From Mycobacterium sp. GA-1841 (GTDB lineage: Bacteria > Actinomycetota > Actinomycetes > Mycobacteriales > Mycobacteriaceae): a stretch of DNA of 64,000 nt. Location: NCBI RefSeq assembly GCF_001954135.1, contig NZ_MBEQ01000070.1:1-64000 (forward strand), written 5' to 3'. How positions within the stretch are numbered: position 1 is the first letter of the stretch; every line of letters begins with the position of its first letter. Below the pieces are notes generated by a model that was given only the letters and a program-made list of their open reading frames with translations, had not been told where the DNA came from and did no database searches. Of this stretch, positions 21,904 to 30,418 are shown one piece after another. The translations under genes were made by a program, and so were the position numbers.

Positions 21904-22301
21904 ATGCCTCCGATCAGGCAGAAGGATTCGTAATGGTCGCCGGTGTAGTAATACTCGGGCGGGTGGTCCACCGGTGTGCCGCCGGTGACGATGCGGCGCG
22001 TGCCGCGATGAGTGAGACCGGGCGTCGGCACCGTGTACTCGTGGTAGTAGCCACGTTCGTGTCGGGGTAGCCGGCCTTCGTAATTGCCGAAGACGACGCC
22101 GTCGTTGCGTGGGTATGGGAACGGCCCACCGGATTCGATGAGGTCCACGGTGTGTTGCGCCTCGGGGGGGAGGGTGCCGAGTCGGCAGGTGCCGTCGGCG
22201 ACCGGAGATTTCGCCGGTGCCGCCTCGGGCCCGGCGGGAGAACACGCGCCAGACAGCAGCCCGCACAGCACTGCCAGCACCGCAAGGCGTGATCGTCCCA
22301 T
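21900..22301 (-). CDS. secreted barnase/RNase N1-type ribonuclease
   Basis: A 133-residue exported ribonuclease. An N-terminal hydrophobic signal (about 1-23) ends in SGAC, a weak lipobox (Ser at -3), so lipidation is uncertain. The catalytic core is complete: FGNYEGRLP (general base Glu), RIVTGG (Arg), and YYTGDHYESF (His), exactly as in barnase, where Glu73, Arg87 and His102 act. It cleaves single-stranded RNA after guanine. ATG start at 22301. Translationally coupled to the barstar gene. Confidence 0.88.
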   Translation of the reverse strand: MGRSRLAVLAVLCGLLSGACSPAGPEAAPAKSPVADGTCRLGTLPPEAQHTVDLIESGGPFPYPRNDGVVFGNYEGRLPRHERGYYHEYTVPTPGLTHRGTRRIVTGGTPVDHPPEYYYTGDHYESFCLIGGM

Positions 22302-22373
22302 CGGGATGAGGCTAGCAACAGGGCGCGCAAATCCAAGGTCAACCGAGGTCGGCGTGCGACGATCGTTACTCGA

Positions 22374-24542
22374 GTGAACAGAGTGACCACCCCTTCTCGG
22401 CCCACAGTCCGCCGCGGCAACCCTGCGAGTGGCCGTAACTCCGTGTCCGACAAGCAGTTCCGTCCCGATATCGAAGGCCTGCGGGCAGTCGCCGTGCTGG
22501 CGGTGGTGTTGTTCCATGCTGGGTTGCCCGGGATCGGCGGCGGGTTCATCGGCGTGGACGTGTTCTTCGTCGTGTCGGGATTCCTCATCACCGGGTTGCT
22601 GTGGCGCGAAGCGTCGGGCACCGGGACGGTCCACCTGGCCCGGTTCTACGCCGGACGCGCGCGGCGGCTGCTGCCGGCCGCCGCGCTGGTTCTGGTGACG
22701 ACGTCGGTGGGGGCGGCAATATTGTTGCCGCCATTGCAGGCCCGGTCGGTGCTTGCCGATGCGATCGCCGGCGCACTGTATGTCGGTAACTACCGCTTCG
22801 CGGTGGAGGGTACCGACTATCTGGCCGGAGAGGGCACCGACTATCTGGCTGGAGAGGGCACCCCTTCACCGCTGCAGCACTACTGGTCACTCGGCGTCGA
22901 GGAGCAGTTCTATCTGTTGTGGCCGGCCCTGATCCTGGCCGTGGCGTGGGTTCTGAGACGCAGTGGCCGCGGCACGCGCTCTGCTCTTCCCTACGCCGGC
23001 GTGCTGGCCGCGGTGGCCGGCGCGTCGCTCATGTTGTCGCTGGCCTGGACCGAGACCATGCCGCCGTGGGCGTTCTTCTCCCTGCCGACCCGGGCCTGGG
23101 AGCTGGCCGCCGGCGGGCTGATCGCGCTGACGGCAACCCACTGGCGCAGCCTGCCGCCGGTGTGCGCGGCGCTGGTCGGCTGGGGCGGCCTGGCGTTGAT
23201 CCTGGCCACCTGCACACAACTCGGGACATTCACGCCCTATCCCGGGTCCGCGGCGGTGCTGCCGGTCTTGGGCACCGCGCTGGTGATCGGCGCGGGATGT
23301 GCGATCCCCGATCTCGGAGTGGGCCGGCTGCTGTCGAAACCGTGGATGCGCGGTCTGGGCCGGGTGTCCTACTCGTGGTATCTGTGGCACTGGCCCGTCT
23401 TGCTGTTGACCCCGGCGCTTTTCGGTCACGCTGTGGGGCTGGCCGGACGGTTGGCACTGGTGCTGATGTCGCTGGGCCTGGCGATCCTGACGCTGCACCT
23501 GGTCGAGAACCCGGCGCGGTTCGCCGCTGCGCTGCGGGCCTCGTCATGGCGCAGCCTGACCCTGGGTGCGACCGCTACCGGCGTCGCGGTGTGTGCGGGC
23601 CTGGCGTTGTTGGCGGTGCGTCCGGTGCCGACGGGTTCCGGGCCGGCGGCCGTCCCGGTGGCCGCGGTCGTCACGCCCCGCGCGGCGGCGCCGACGCTGA
23701 CGCCGGAGCAACAGGTGGTGGCGGCCGTCGCCGCATCGGCCGAGGTACGGGCAGTGCCGTCGAATCTGACACCCCCGCTGGGCAATATCACCAAGCCCGA
23801 GGTATTCGTCAACGGCTGCGTGCTGTCCTGGCAGGCGATCGCCATACCGGAATGCGTGTCGGGAGTAGCCGATTCGGCCACCCGGGTGGCGCTGATCGGC
23901 GACTCGCACGCCGGGATGTGGCACCCGGCCTTGAAAACCGCGGCGCAACAACATGGTTGGCGGCTGGAAACCTTCGCCAAGGTCACCTGCCCGCCAATGA
24001 AGCTGCCGATCCTCAGTCCGTATCTGGACCGCGAGTTCACCGAGTGCAAGCAGTGGCGGGCCGACGTGCTGGCCCGCATCGCCGAGGAACCACCGGCGTT
24101 GATCGTGCTGGACATGGTGCGTCGTTACGGCGCGGATTTCGGGTTCGTGAGCTACGACCAGACCTGGCTGGACGGGCTGCGCCAACTCGTTTCACAGCTG
24201 CACGGCACCGGGGCCCGGGTGTTGGTGCTCGGACCGGTGCCTGATCCACACACCACGGTGCCCACCTGCTTGTCAGCACATATGGACGAGGCCACGGCAT
24301 GCGCTCCAGACCGCTCGGTGGCGGTGAACGACGCGGGTGTCGCCGCTGAAATGGCAGCGGTGCACGCCGGGGGCGGACAGTATGCACGCTTGGACCAGTA
24401 CTTCTGCACCGACCGGCGGTGCCCGGTGATCGTCGGCAACACCCTGGTGTTCCGCGACGACAACCACATCACCGCCGAGTATGCGCAACAGCTGGCGCCG
24501 GTGCTGGGCCGACTGGCCGTAAGTTCGTTGGCGCCCAACTGA
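22374..24542 (+). CDS. OafA/YrhL-type acyltransferase with SGNH domain
   Basis: A 722-residue membrane acyltransferase. An N-terminal acyltransferase-3 domain (about 30-420, ten or so helices) contains FRPDIEGLRAVAVL, FFVVSGFLI and HYWSLGVEEQFYLLWP. A C-terminal periplasmic SGNH hydrolase-like domain has GDSHAGMW as nucleophile block. Such proteins O-acylate envelope glycans or glycolipids. The GTG at 22374 is taken, but GTG 22443 (VSDKQFRPDIEGL) is an equally good start. Odd: an exact 8-residue duplication TDYLAGEG TDYLAGEG at about 147-162, from a 24-bp tandem repeat. Confidence 0.88.
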   Translation: MNRVTTPSRPTVRRGNPASGRNSVSDKQFRPDIEGLRAVAVLAVVLFHAGLPGIGGGFIGVDVFFVVSGFLITGLLWREASGTGTVHLARFYAGRARRLLPAAALVLVTTSVGAAILLPPLQARSVLADAIAGALYVGNYRFAVEGTDYLAGEGTDYLAGEGTPSPLQHYWSLGVEEQFYLLWPALILAVAWVLRRSGRGTRSALPYAGVLAAVAGASLMLSLAWTETMPPWAFFSLPTRAWELAAGGLIALTATHWRSLPPVCAALVGWGGLALILATCTQLGTFTPYPGSAAVLPVLGTALVIGAGCAIPDLGVGRLLSKPWMRGLGRVSYSWYLWHWPVLLLTPALFGHAVGLAGRLALVLMSLGLAILTLHLVENPARFAAALRASSWRSLTLGATATGVAVCAGLALLAVRPVPTGSGPAAVPVAAVVTPRAAAPTLTPEQQVVAAVAASAEVRAVPSNLTPPLGNITKPEVFVNGCVLSWQAIAIPECVSGVADSATRVALIGDSHAGMWHPALKTAAQQHGWRLETFAKVTCPPMKLPILSPYLDREFTECKQWRADVLARIAEEPPALIVLDMVRRYGADFGFVSYDQTWLDGLRQLVSQLHGTGARVLVLGPVPDPHTTVPTCLSAHMDEATACAPDRSVAVNDAGVAAEMAAVHAGGGQYARLDQYFCTDRRCPVIVGNTLVFRDDNHITAEYAQQLAPVLGRLAVSSLAPN
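22812..22859 (+). repeat. 24-bp tandem duplication within acyltransferase gene
   Basis: Two units of 24 bp (22812-22835 and 22836-22859) differ by one base and encode TDYLAGEG twice. The protein frame is kept. Confidence 0.95.
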
Positions 24543-24543
24543 A

Positions 24544-26100
24544 TCAGAACGCGGCGATCCGTTCGGTGAACGCACCGTGATAACTCATCGGCAGGTGGAA
24601 CGGCAGCCAGGCCTCGGCGATCGGACCCGCATCGACTCGCGGCGCGTCGAACACCATGAGCCGGCTGCGGTGTTGGATTTCGTCGTAACCCACGGTCAGC
24701 AGCCAGCCATCGGCCTCGTCGGTGCTGCCCGGGCGGGACACGAAGATCGGTTCGACGAGTTTGTGACCTGCCGGGCAATAGGTCTGCACGGCGCCATCGG
24801 CATGGTCGAACCGGCCGATGCCCTCCCCGCTCCCCTCCCCGTCGGTGGGCACGGTCACGTAGGTCACCGCGTGCGGCTGGGTTGACCGCCGCTGGTCGAT
24901 CTGGGGGAATTCACACCCCATCTGGGCCAGCGGTTCTGTCTCGACCCGATCGTCAGGGGTGATGCGGAAGCGGGTCAGCCGCACCGTATCCGGCAATGCC
25001 TCGGGCGCGACGTCCTGGTACAGCTGCGACATGTCGCTGCGGCTGTCGGACGCCCAGGCCTGCATCCCGCCGAAGGTTTCGGGCGCGAACCGCGGTAACT
25101 CGACCACCACGTCGGCACCCTCCTCATAGGCGTTGGCGTAATGCCACATGTAGAACGGGTCGGTCTCGATCACCCGGACCTTGCCGCCGTCGCGTGGGGC
25201 GAGGATGAAGTACGACGGTTCGTTCCGCTTGAACTTGATGGCATCCCAATAGGATTGGCGCCCGAGCAGGGCCCAGGGATTGATTCGTAGCGGGGAGAGC
25301 ATGAACACCGCGTAGCGCGGCGTCAGCGCCATGTCGTGGATCAGCCCCATGCCAGGTAGCGGCACCGCCCGCAGATACCGCGTGAAACCGCGGTTGTCGG
25401 TCTCGTACAACCGCAACCGGACCCGCGGAATTGCCTCCCCGACAAGTTCCCGCAGGCGCCGCAGCTTCTCGTCCGGCGTCGGCGCGCTGCGGACGTGGCG
25501 AAGGTCGAGGCGCGGAAAGTACGGCTCGAAACCGAAGTTGACCCGCGAATCCGTCGTCGCGTCATACGTGTAGTGCGCCGAATAGGCGCCGATCGGGCCC
25601 TTGAGGACGCCGTCGAGGCTGCACATCCCGATGGTGTTGAGCGTGTCGAGATCCATGCCGTGCGGGCGCCCACCCTCCCATAGGGCGAGCAGTTGATCGT
25701 GTCCGATCATCACGTTGGTGTTCGCGGTGTTGGCGGGCAGCCGAAAGGCGTTGGCCCGCATGCCACCTGGGCGCTGATAGGAGAACCCACGTTTGACCAT
25801 CCGGCCGGCCGCCGTGGTGGTCAGGTAATGCTCGGTGCGGACGAACCGGTTCTTGAACCGCACCCCGCTGCCGTCGATCGCGAAGGCGACCACCATGCCG
25901 TCGGCGTCGAACAAGCTGTCCACCCGCGATGTGCCGATGTTCCAGCGGCCGGACCCGTTGCGGTAGAGAGTGCCGGTCAGGCCTTCCGGCAGGGCGCCGG
26001 TGATCTCGGTCAACGTCAGATCATGTTCGCCGGGGACGTCCTCCCAATAGCGCGAAGGACCGTCGACGTGTGGTGCCGCGGGAGCAGTCATAAAAGACAT
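24544..26100 (-). CDS. carotenoid cleavage oxygenase family protein
   Basis: A 518-residue non-heme iron oxygenase of the carotenoid cleavage (RPE65/CCD) family. The four iron-binding histidines fit His176 (SAHYTYD), His255 (LIHDMAL), His320 (MWHYANAY) and His508 (SYHGAF). It would split conjugated double bonds of carotenoids, apocarotenoids or stilbene-like compounds with O2. Two starts are possible, ATG 26100 and ATG 26091; both lie inside a perfect 33-bp palindrome. It follows a TetR gene by 8 bp and is probably co-transcribed with it. Confidence 0.92.
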   Translation of the reverse strand: MSFMTAPAAPHVDGPSRYWEDVPGEHDLTLTEITGALPEGLTGTLYRNGSGRWNIGTSRVDSLFDADGMVVAFAIDGSGVRFKNRFVRTEHYLTTTAAGRMVKRGFSYQRPGGMRANAFRLPANTANTNVMIGHDQLLALWEGGRPHGMDLDTLNTIGMCSLDGVLKGPIGAYSAHYTYDATTDSRVNFGFEPYFPRLDLRHVRSAPTPDEKLRRLRELVGEAIPRVRLRLYETDNRGFTRYLRAVPLPGMGLIHDMALTPRYAVFMLSPLRINPWALLGRQSYWDAIKFKRNEPSYFILAPRDGGKVRVIETDPFYMWHYANAYEEGADVVVELPRFAPETFGGMQAWASDSRSDMSQLYQDVAPEALPDTVRLTRFRITPDDRVETEPLAQMGCEFPQIDQRRSTQPHAVTYVTVPTDGEGSGEGIGRFDHADGAVQTYCPAGHKLVEPIFVSRPGSTDEADGWLLTVGYDEIQHRSRLMVFDAPRVDAGPIAEAWLPFHLPMSYHGAFTERIAAF

Positions 26101-26117
26101 CGTGTCTTTTATGACTG
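26085..26117. promoter_or_regulatory. perfect 33-bp palindrome at TetR stop / oxygenase start
   Basis: Arms of 15 nt (CAGTCATAAAAGACA and its complement) around a TCG centre. The palindrome contains the TAA of the TetR gene and both candidate ATGs of the carotenoid oxygenase. It could be a regulator operator inside the operon or an RNA hairpin that hides the start codon. Confidence 0.6.
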
Positions 26118-26756
26118 TCCGCTGTCAATAGCCTTTACGTCGAAAGTGTTGAACGGCAGTGCCGCCCCACCGTCCCAGCACAACGTCGTGAGATGGTCGA
26201 CGAGCTCGGACCGGGGCATGTCCGAATCCCGGATCCACCACTGCGCGCTGACCATGGCCGATCCGACGATCGCCCGGGCCCACGGCGCGGCGGCTGCGGT
26301 ATCTGCCCCGCTGCCCGCCATCGATGCCGCCAGCATCACCTCGACCGCGGCCGCGAGTTCGTCGAAGATGCCCGGCATCTCATCACCACTGGCGGCGTGC
26401 ATGCCGAGCGCCCGATACAGGTGGGGATCGTCCTGCATCCATCCGCAGATCACGTCGAAAAACAGCCACATCCGCTGCCGCAGATCCGCCGAACCGTCAG
26501 CACGTCTGGTGATCTCGATCAGAAGTCGTCGGGCCTGACGCTCACCCAGCGCGGACAAGATGGCCGACCGGTTCGGGAAGACGGCGTAGACGGCCGAGCG
26601 CACGAAGCCGGCCTCCTTGGCCACCTCGGCGATTCCCACATCGGGCCCATGAGCCCGGATCGCGCGCTCGGCGGCGTCGAGCAGGTCCGAGCGCCGTTGC
26701 TCGATGTCGACACCTGGTCCGGCGGGTCTACCGCGCCCACGCCTTGCCGCAGTCAC
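26109..26756 (-). CDS. TetR/AcrR-family regulator
   Basis: A 215-residue repressor-type protein. The N-terminal helix-turn-helix spans about 20-66 (LLDAAERAIRAHG, then IAEVAKEAGFVRSAVYAVFP), followed by a helical ligand domain with many aromatic residues (FFDVICGWMQDDPHLY). GTG start at 26756. It lies directly upstream of the carotenoid oxygenase gene and presumably controls it; the ligand may be a carotenoid-derived or aromatic compound (inference). Confidence 0.9.
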   Translation of the reverse strand: MTAARRGRGRPAGPGVDIEQRRSDLLDAAERAIRAHGPDVGIAEVAKEAGFVRSAVYAVFPNRSAILSALGERQARRLLIEITRRADGSADLRQRMWLFFDVICGWMQDDPHLYRALGMHAASGDEMPGIFDELAAAVEVMLAASMAGSGADTAAAAPWARAIVGSAMVSAQWWIRDSDMPRSELVDHLTTLCWDGGAALPFNTFDVKAIDSGQS

Positions 26757-26834
26757 CGCCCAATCGTAGGTTCTGCCGGTGCCTCCAGGTTTTCCGCGCA
26801 GCGCAGCAGCAACCAGGCGAGCCCCCGCCGGCCG

Positions 26835-29195
26835 TCAGGCTGCGTCTTTCTTGGTCTCTTTCTTGGTGACCTTTTTGGTGTCCTTTTTGGTGTCCTTTTT
26901 GGCGGGTTTCTTCGCCGCCTTGGCGTCATCGGCGTTCGTGGCCTTGTCCTTGTCCTCGCCCTTGAGGCCGTTGACCGCCTTTTCGGCACCCTTCACCACG
27001 CCTTCGGCGGCGGCCTGAATCTGCTTACGACCGTTCTCGGCCACCGCGTTCACCCGCTTCTGGGCCTCTTTGACCGCCGTGGCGGTGCGTTCCCGGGCCT
27101 TTTCGGCCGATGCCTTGGCGCGGTCACCGGCATCGTTGAGCGATTTGTCCACCTGCCGGCGGGCATCGTCAGCGGTCGCGGTGATCGACTTGGCTTCCGG
27201 CTGAATGTCCTTGCCGGCGTCGGCCTCTGCGTTCAGCGTCAGGGTCTTGTTCTCCGTACCGCCGATGTCGGTTTCGGTGATCGCCTGCGGTGCAAAGTTC
27301 GTCTTCACGACGCTCTGCGTCCGCGCATCGGCGAGCGGGTTCGGCGCGAGGTTCTCCACGGCATCGGTGAGGGCCGAAAGGTCGAGCCCGGAGCCACCGC
27401 TGGGGATCGCATCCCCCAGGCCGAGCAGACCCAGCAGGGTTTTGATCGGATTGGAGACGGGATTCTGGTTCACCAGACCATTTCTGATCGCCTTCTGGAT
27501 ACCCGTGGCGAGGTTGTTGACGAGATGACCCGGCACCTGAGCCCAATCGACGTCAGCCGGCAACGTCCCGAAAGCCGTTGGGATATCGGCTTCGTCAAGC
27601 GTGCGTTCGTAGATGCCGGTGGCGGGGTTGTACTCCACATCGGTATAGCCGAGGTTGACCAGGCTGGTGAGCACCGGGCTCAACGCGGTGCCGATCGGGT
27701 TGTTGAGGTTCGCTCCGGTGAACAGGTTGATGACGTCCACGGCCAGATACGTAGGCTCCAGCAGCGGCAGGCTGTTCGCCGGGATGGTGATGTAGACGTT
27801 GAGTTTGGGGCCCAGCTGCGGGTCCGTCCCGGGATTGGCCAGATAGTCCGTCACGGACGTCCCAAGGTCGCCCAAGACCTGGTCGATCAACACCGTGCCG
27901 AGCGTGTCCAGCGACTGGTTGCGCAAGATGTACGTCGGAAACATCCCTGCCGCAACGTTGTTGGCCATGGTGAACGGGTTCGGCCAGGCGGCAAAGTCGG
28001 ACATCGGGAGGTATTCGGCGGTGGCGTCGATCTTGATGGGGATCAGGTTTGCGCCGCCGGGGGTGAGTCCCAACAACGGGATGTCCCCGAGTAGAGGCAG
28101 CCCACCGAGGATGCTGTCCCCGTCGCTCTGCACCTGGGTATCGGGTGTCACGGTGTCGATGCCGAGCAAGCGGAAGAACGGATAGGCCCGCGCCAGAATG
28201 CCGCCATTGGCCCGGCCCGGGTTGTCCAGCAAGAGCATCGGAAGGACGGTGAAGCTGCCCAAGAGCGGATTACTGGTGCCGGTATAGGCCGATCCCCCAG
28301 GCTGATTCGGCAGATCGTCGACCACCTGCTGGTAGGCCGCACCGGCCGCGAAGGCACCCAGTCCCCAGCCGGCGACGATGGGGACGCGGAGGTCGATCAC
28401 ATCCGTGGAGAGGGCCGGCAGATGAATGCCGAGCCCGTCGAGCACGAGCTTGATTGCCTCGAGGCCCCGGCCATCCGTCGGAAGCCCAAGCGCCTCGAAC
28501 ACGGTGTCCAGCGAAACCGACAGGTACTCGGTGTTGTTGATCTCGTCGGCCACTGAATTCGGGAATGACGGTGTCCAGCCGAGATCCACACCGAGCAGCC
28601 GCAGCAGGGTGAAGGGTCCACCTGCGGTGATGATGTTGATTCCGAGATTGTCCAGGGCGGAGAGCGGGTCACTCAGGTCTACACCGAGAGCATCGAGCAG
28701 CTTGCCGACGGGCAGCTGTGTCGAAAAGTCGATCAACGGGTTGGCCTCGAGTAACGCGACGACCGGCCCTAATGGGGTCTGCGCCAAGATCGGGCCCAGG
28801 TCGACGGACAGATCTTCCACGCCACTGCCGCCGATGACGTCACCCAACGCATCGTTGATGGCGTTGCGGATCACGGTGGCCGGATCGAGCCCAGCGGCTT
28901 GCAGCAGTGCCACGAGGTTGAAGTTGTCGACGAACGCGGTCGACAACTGGGCACCGATGTCTTGCGTCCAGTTGTAGACCTGTGTTCCGAACCCACCCGT
29001 GAGGTCCGGGATCTGATCCGGCGGCGGGAAGAGGTGGTCGCCGGCTCGCAGGTCGACGTCACGCTGCACGGCAGCGGCATTTGCCTGTGGCGGCGGCGCG
29101 ACACCCACCGTAAGCGCGGTGATCGTTGCCGTTGCCGCACCGAGGGTCGCAACCCTCCGAACACGGCTCCGCTGCCTCCGGTGCTTACGTGCCAT
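26835..29195 (-). CDS. large secreted mycobacterial protein with coiled-coil and lysine-rich tail
   Basis: A 786-residue exported protein with a signal peptide (about 1-40, after a very basic MARKHRRQRSRVRR start). Residues about 45-620 are rich in Leu, Gly, Pro, Asp and Asn with many GLxxLxxLGxD-like stretches; the central part resembles PE-PPE-type lipase-like regions, but I see no certain catalytic motif. Residues about 665-745 are an Ala/Lys/Glu/Arg helical region like HBHA. The last about 35 residues are lysine repeats (KKDTKKDTKKVTKKETKK). ATG start at 29195 with AAAGGA upstream. Probably surface-exposed and able to bind polyanions (inference). Confidence 0.7.
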   Translation of the reverse strand: MARKHRRQRSRVRRVATLGAATATITALTVGVAPPPQANAAAVQRDVDLRAGDHLFPPPDQIPDLTGGFGTQVYNWTQDIGAQLSTAFVDNFNLVALLQAAGLDPATVIRNAINDALGDVIGGSGVEDLSVDLGPILAQTPLGPVVALLEANPLIDFSTQLPVGKLLDALGVDLSDPLSALDNLGINIITAGGPFTLLRLLGVDLGWTPSFPNSVADEINNTEYLSVSLDTVFEALGLPTDGRGLEAIKLVLDGLGIHLPALSTDVIDLRVPIVAGWGLGAFAAGAAYQQVVDDLPNQPGGSAYTGTSNPLLGSFTVLPMLLLDNPGRANGGILARAYPFFRLLGIDTVTPDTQVQSDGDSILGGLPLLGDIPLLGLTPGGANLIPIKIDATAEYLPMSDFAAWPNPFTMANNVAAGMFPTYILRNQSLDTLGTVLIDQVLGDLGTSVTDYLANPGTDPQLGPKLNVYITIPANSLPLLEPTYLAVDVINLFTGANLNNPIGTALSPVLTSLVNLGYTDVEYNPATGIYERTLDEADIPTAFGTLPADVDWAQVPGHLVNNLATGIQKAIRNGLVNQNPVSNPIKTLLGLLGLGDAIPSGGSGLDLSALTDAVENLAPNPLADARTQSVVKTNFAPQAITETDIGGTENKTLTLNAEADAGKDIQPEAKSITATADDARRQVDKSLNDAGDRAKASAEKARERTATAVKEAQKRVNAVAENGRKQIQAAAEGVVKGAEKAVNGLKGEDKDKATNADDAKAAKKPAKKDTKKDTKKVTKKETKKDAA
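26850..26912 (-). repeat. 12-bp-periodic tandem repeats coding the lysine tail
   Basis: Imperfect 12-15 bp units (TTTTTGGTGTCC on the plus strand) repeat several times and encode (KKDT)n-like residues at the protein's C-terminus. Such arrays change copy number easily. Confidence 0.8.
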
Positions 29196-29535
29196 CTGAC
29201 CAGTCCTTTCGGCTGTTTTCTCAGGTAGGTCTCAGGCAACTTAACACTAACGTGACCTTTGTCACCACATTGCTGAAAGAAATTTCCCGGTTCACGTATC
29301 CGGCCTCTCGCAAACTGTTATCGTTTGCACGAATCGGTACTGCGCTGCAATTAGACATATTGACGCCGACGACAGGCAATGCCCGCTTGTGCCATGACGC
29401 GGTCTTGTCGTGCGTTGCTGGCCGCGATATAGCCATTTACAGATGGCGGTCACCGTGTCAACCGATTCCGCAGGCGCCGAAACCCGCCCCACGCTGCAGG
29501 GCCGCGGACCTGACCGGCCTGAGGCTCGTCCGCCT
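29196..29535. other. 340-bp intergenic region with promoter
   Basis: No gene is seen here. It is noticeably more AT-rich than its surroundings. On the minus strand GTGACA (29260-29265), a 16-nt spacer and TAAGTT (29238-29243) form a likely promoter for the secreted-protein gene. Nothing else recognisable lies between about 29300 and 29535. Confidence 0.6.
29252..29265. promoter_or_regulatory. CRP-like palindrome overlapping the -35
   Basis: GTGACCTTTGTCAC is a perfect palindrome of the form GTGA-N6-TCAC, the consensus of CRP/FNR-family regulators, and it covers the -35 of the secreted-protein promoter. Binding there would fit repression or class II activation. Confidence 0.45.
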
Positions 29536-30342
29536 CTACTCGTTTCGAAGTTTGCCGACGCTCACCAGAGTCCGCCGTGCGGCCAGCTCGACCTGCCCGA
29601 CATAGCTCGCACCGAACAACACCACGTGGGCCAGCAACGGATAGAGCTGATGCAGATCAACGCGGTCGCGCCACCCCGCGCGTAACGGCTGCACCGATTG
29701 ATATCCGGCCAGCACGTCATCCAAGAAAGGGCAACCGAACAACGCCAGCATCGCCAGATCGGTCTCCCGGTGACCGCCGTGCGCGGCCGGATCGATCAGG
29801 ACCGCGGCGTCGGCGGTCCACATCACGTTGCCGCTCCACAAATCGCCGTGCAGTCGAGCAGGTCCGTCGTTGTCATCAAACGCGCCGGCACAACACATCT
29901 CGGCCACGGCGGCCACCGCATCGTGAACCTCGGTGCCGAGGCGGGGTTGGGCCAAGTGCAACATCGGTGTCAGCCGTTCGCCGGCATAGAAGGTGCCCCA
30001 GGAATCGTGACCGTCCAGCGACATGGGCAACGGCTGCGACATCGGGCCGAAGAACCCGTCCCCCGCGTAGCCGGCGGGCCCGGCCCCGAAAGCCGGCGCG
30101 CCGGCGTTGTGCGTGCGTGCCAGTCGCACACCGAATGTCCGCGCCGCATGCGCTGTTGCCGTGGAAGGTTGTAGCCGCCGGAGCGTCAAAGACGTTGCAT
30201 CCTGGTCGATTACCTGCACACACGGAACCCCGTGATCCACGGCGAGCCACTTCAGCCCGGCCGCCTCGGCGGCGAAGAATCCGGCCGGTGCCGACGCATT
30301 GCGTTTGACGAAGACGCCTGCCCCGTCCGCGGCTTTCGGCAT
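29536..30342 (-). CDS. fructosamine kinase-family protein
   Basis: A 268-residue kinase of the fructosamine/ketosamine-3-kinase family (APH fold), which phosphorylates sugar adducts on amines so that they fall off. Visible are VFVKRN (ATP-binding Lys, about 13-18), the catalytic HGDLWSGNVMW and the metal-binding DPAAHGGHRETDLAM. The C-terminal YPLLAHVVLFG is typical. The ATG at 30342 is used, but E. coli YniA has about 25 more N-terminal residues, so the true start could be further upstream. Divergent from the gene at 30419. Confidence 0.87.
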   Translation of the reverse strand: MPKAADGAGVFVKRNASAPAGFFAAEAAGLKWLAVDHGVPCVQVIDQDATSLTLRRLQPSTATAHAARTFGVRLARTHNAGAPAFGAGPAGYAGDGFFGPMSQPLPMSLDGHDSWGTFYAGERLTPMLHLAQPRLGTEVHDAVAAVAEMCCAGAFDDNDGPARLHGDLWSGNVMWTADAAVLIDPAAHGGHRETDLAMLALFGCPFLDDVLAGYQSVQPLRAGWRDRVDLHQLYPLLAHVVLFGASYVGQVELAARRTLVSVGKLRNE

Positions 30343-30418
30343 GTCGATCAGGGTACCGTCGCCGGCGGCAACGTCCCGCGGCCGTTTCAGAAGGCGCGCA
30401 ATTGGGCAATATAGCGAG

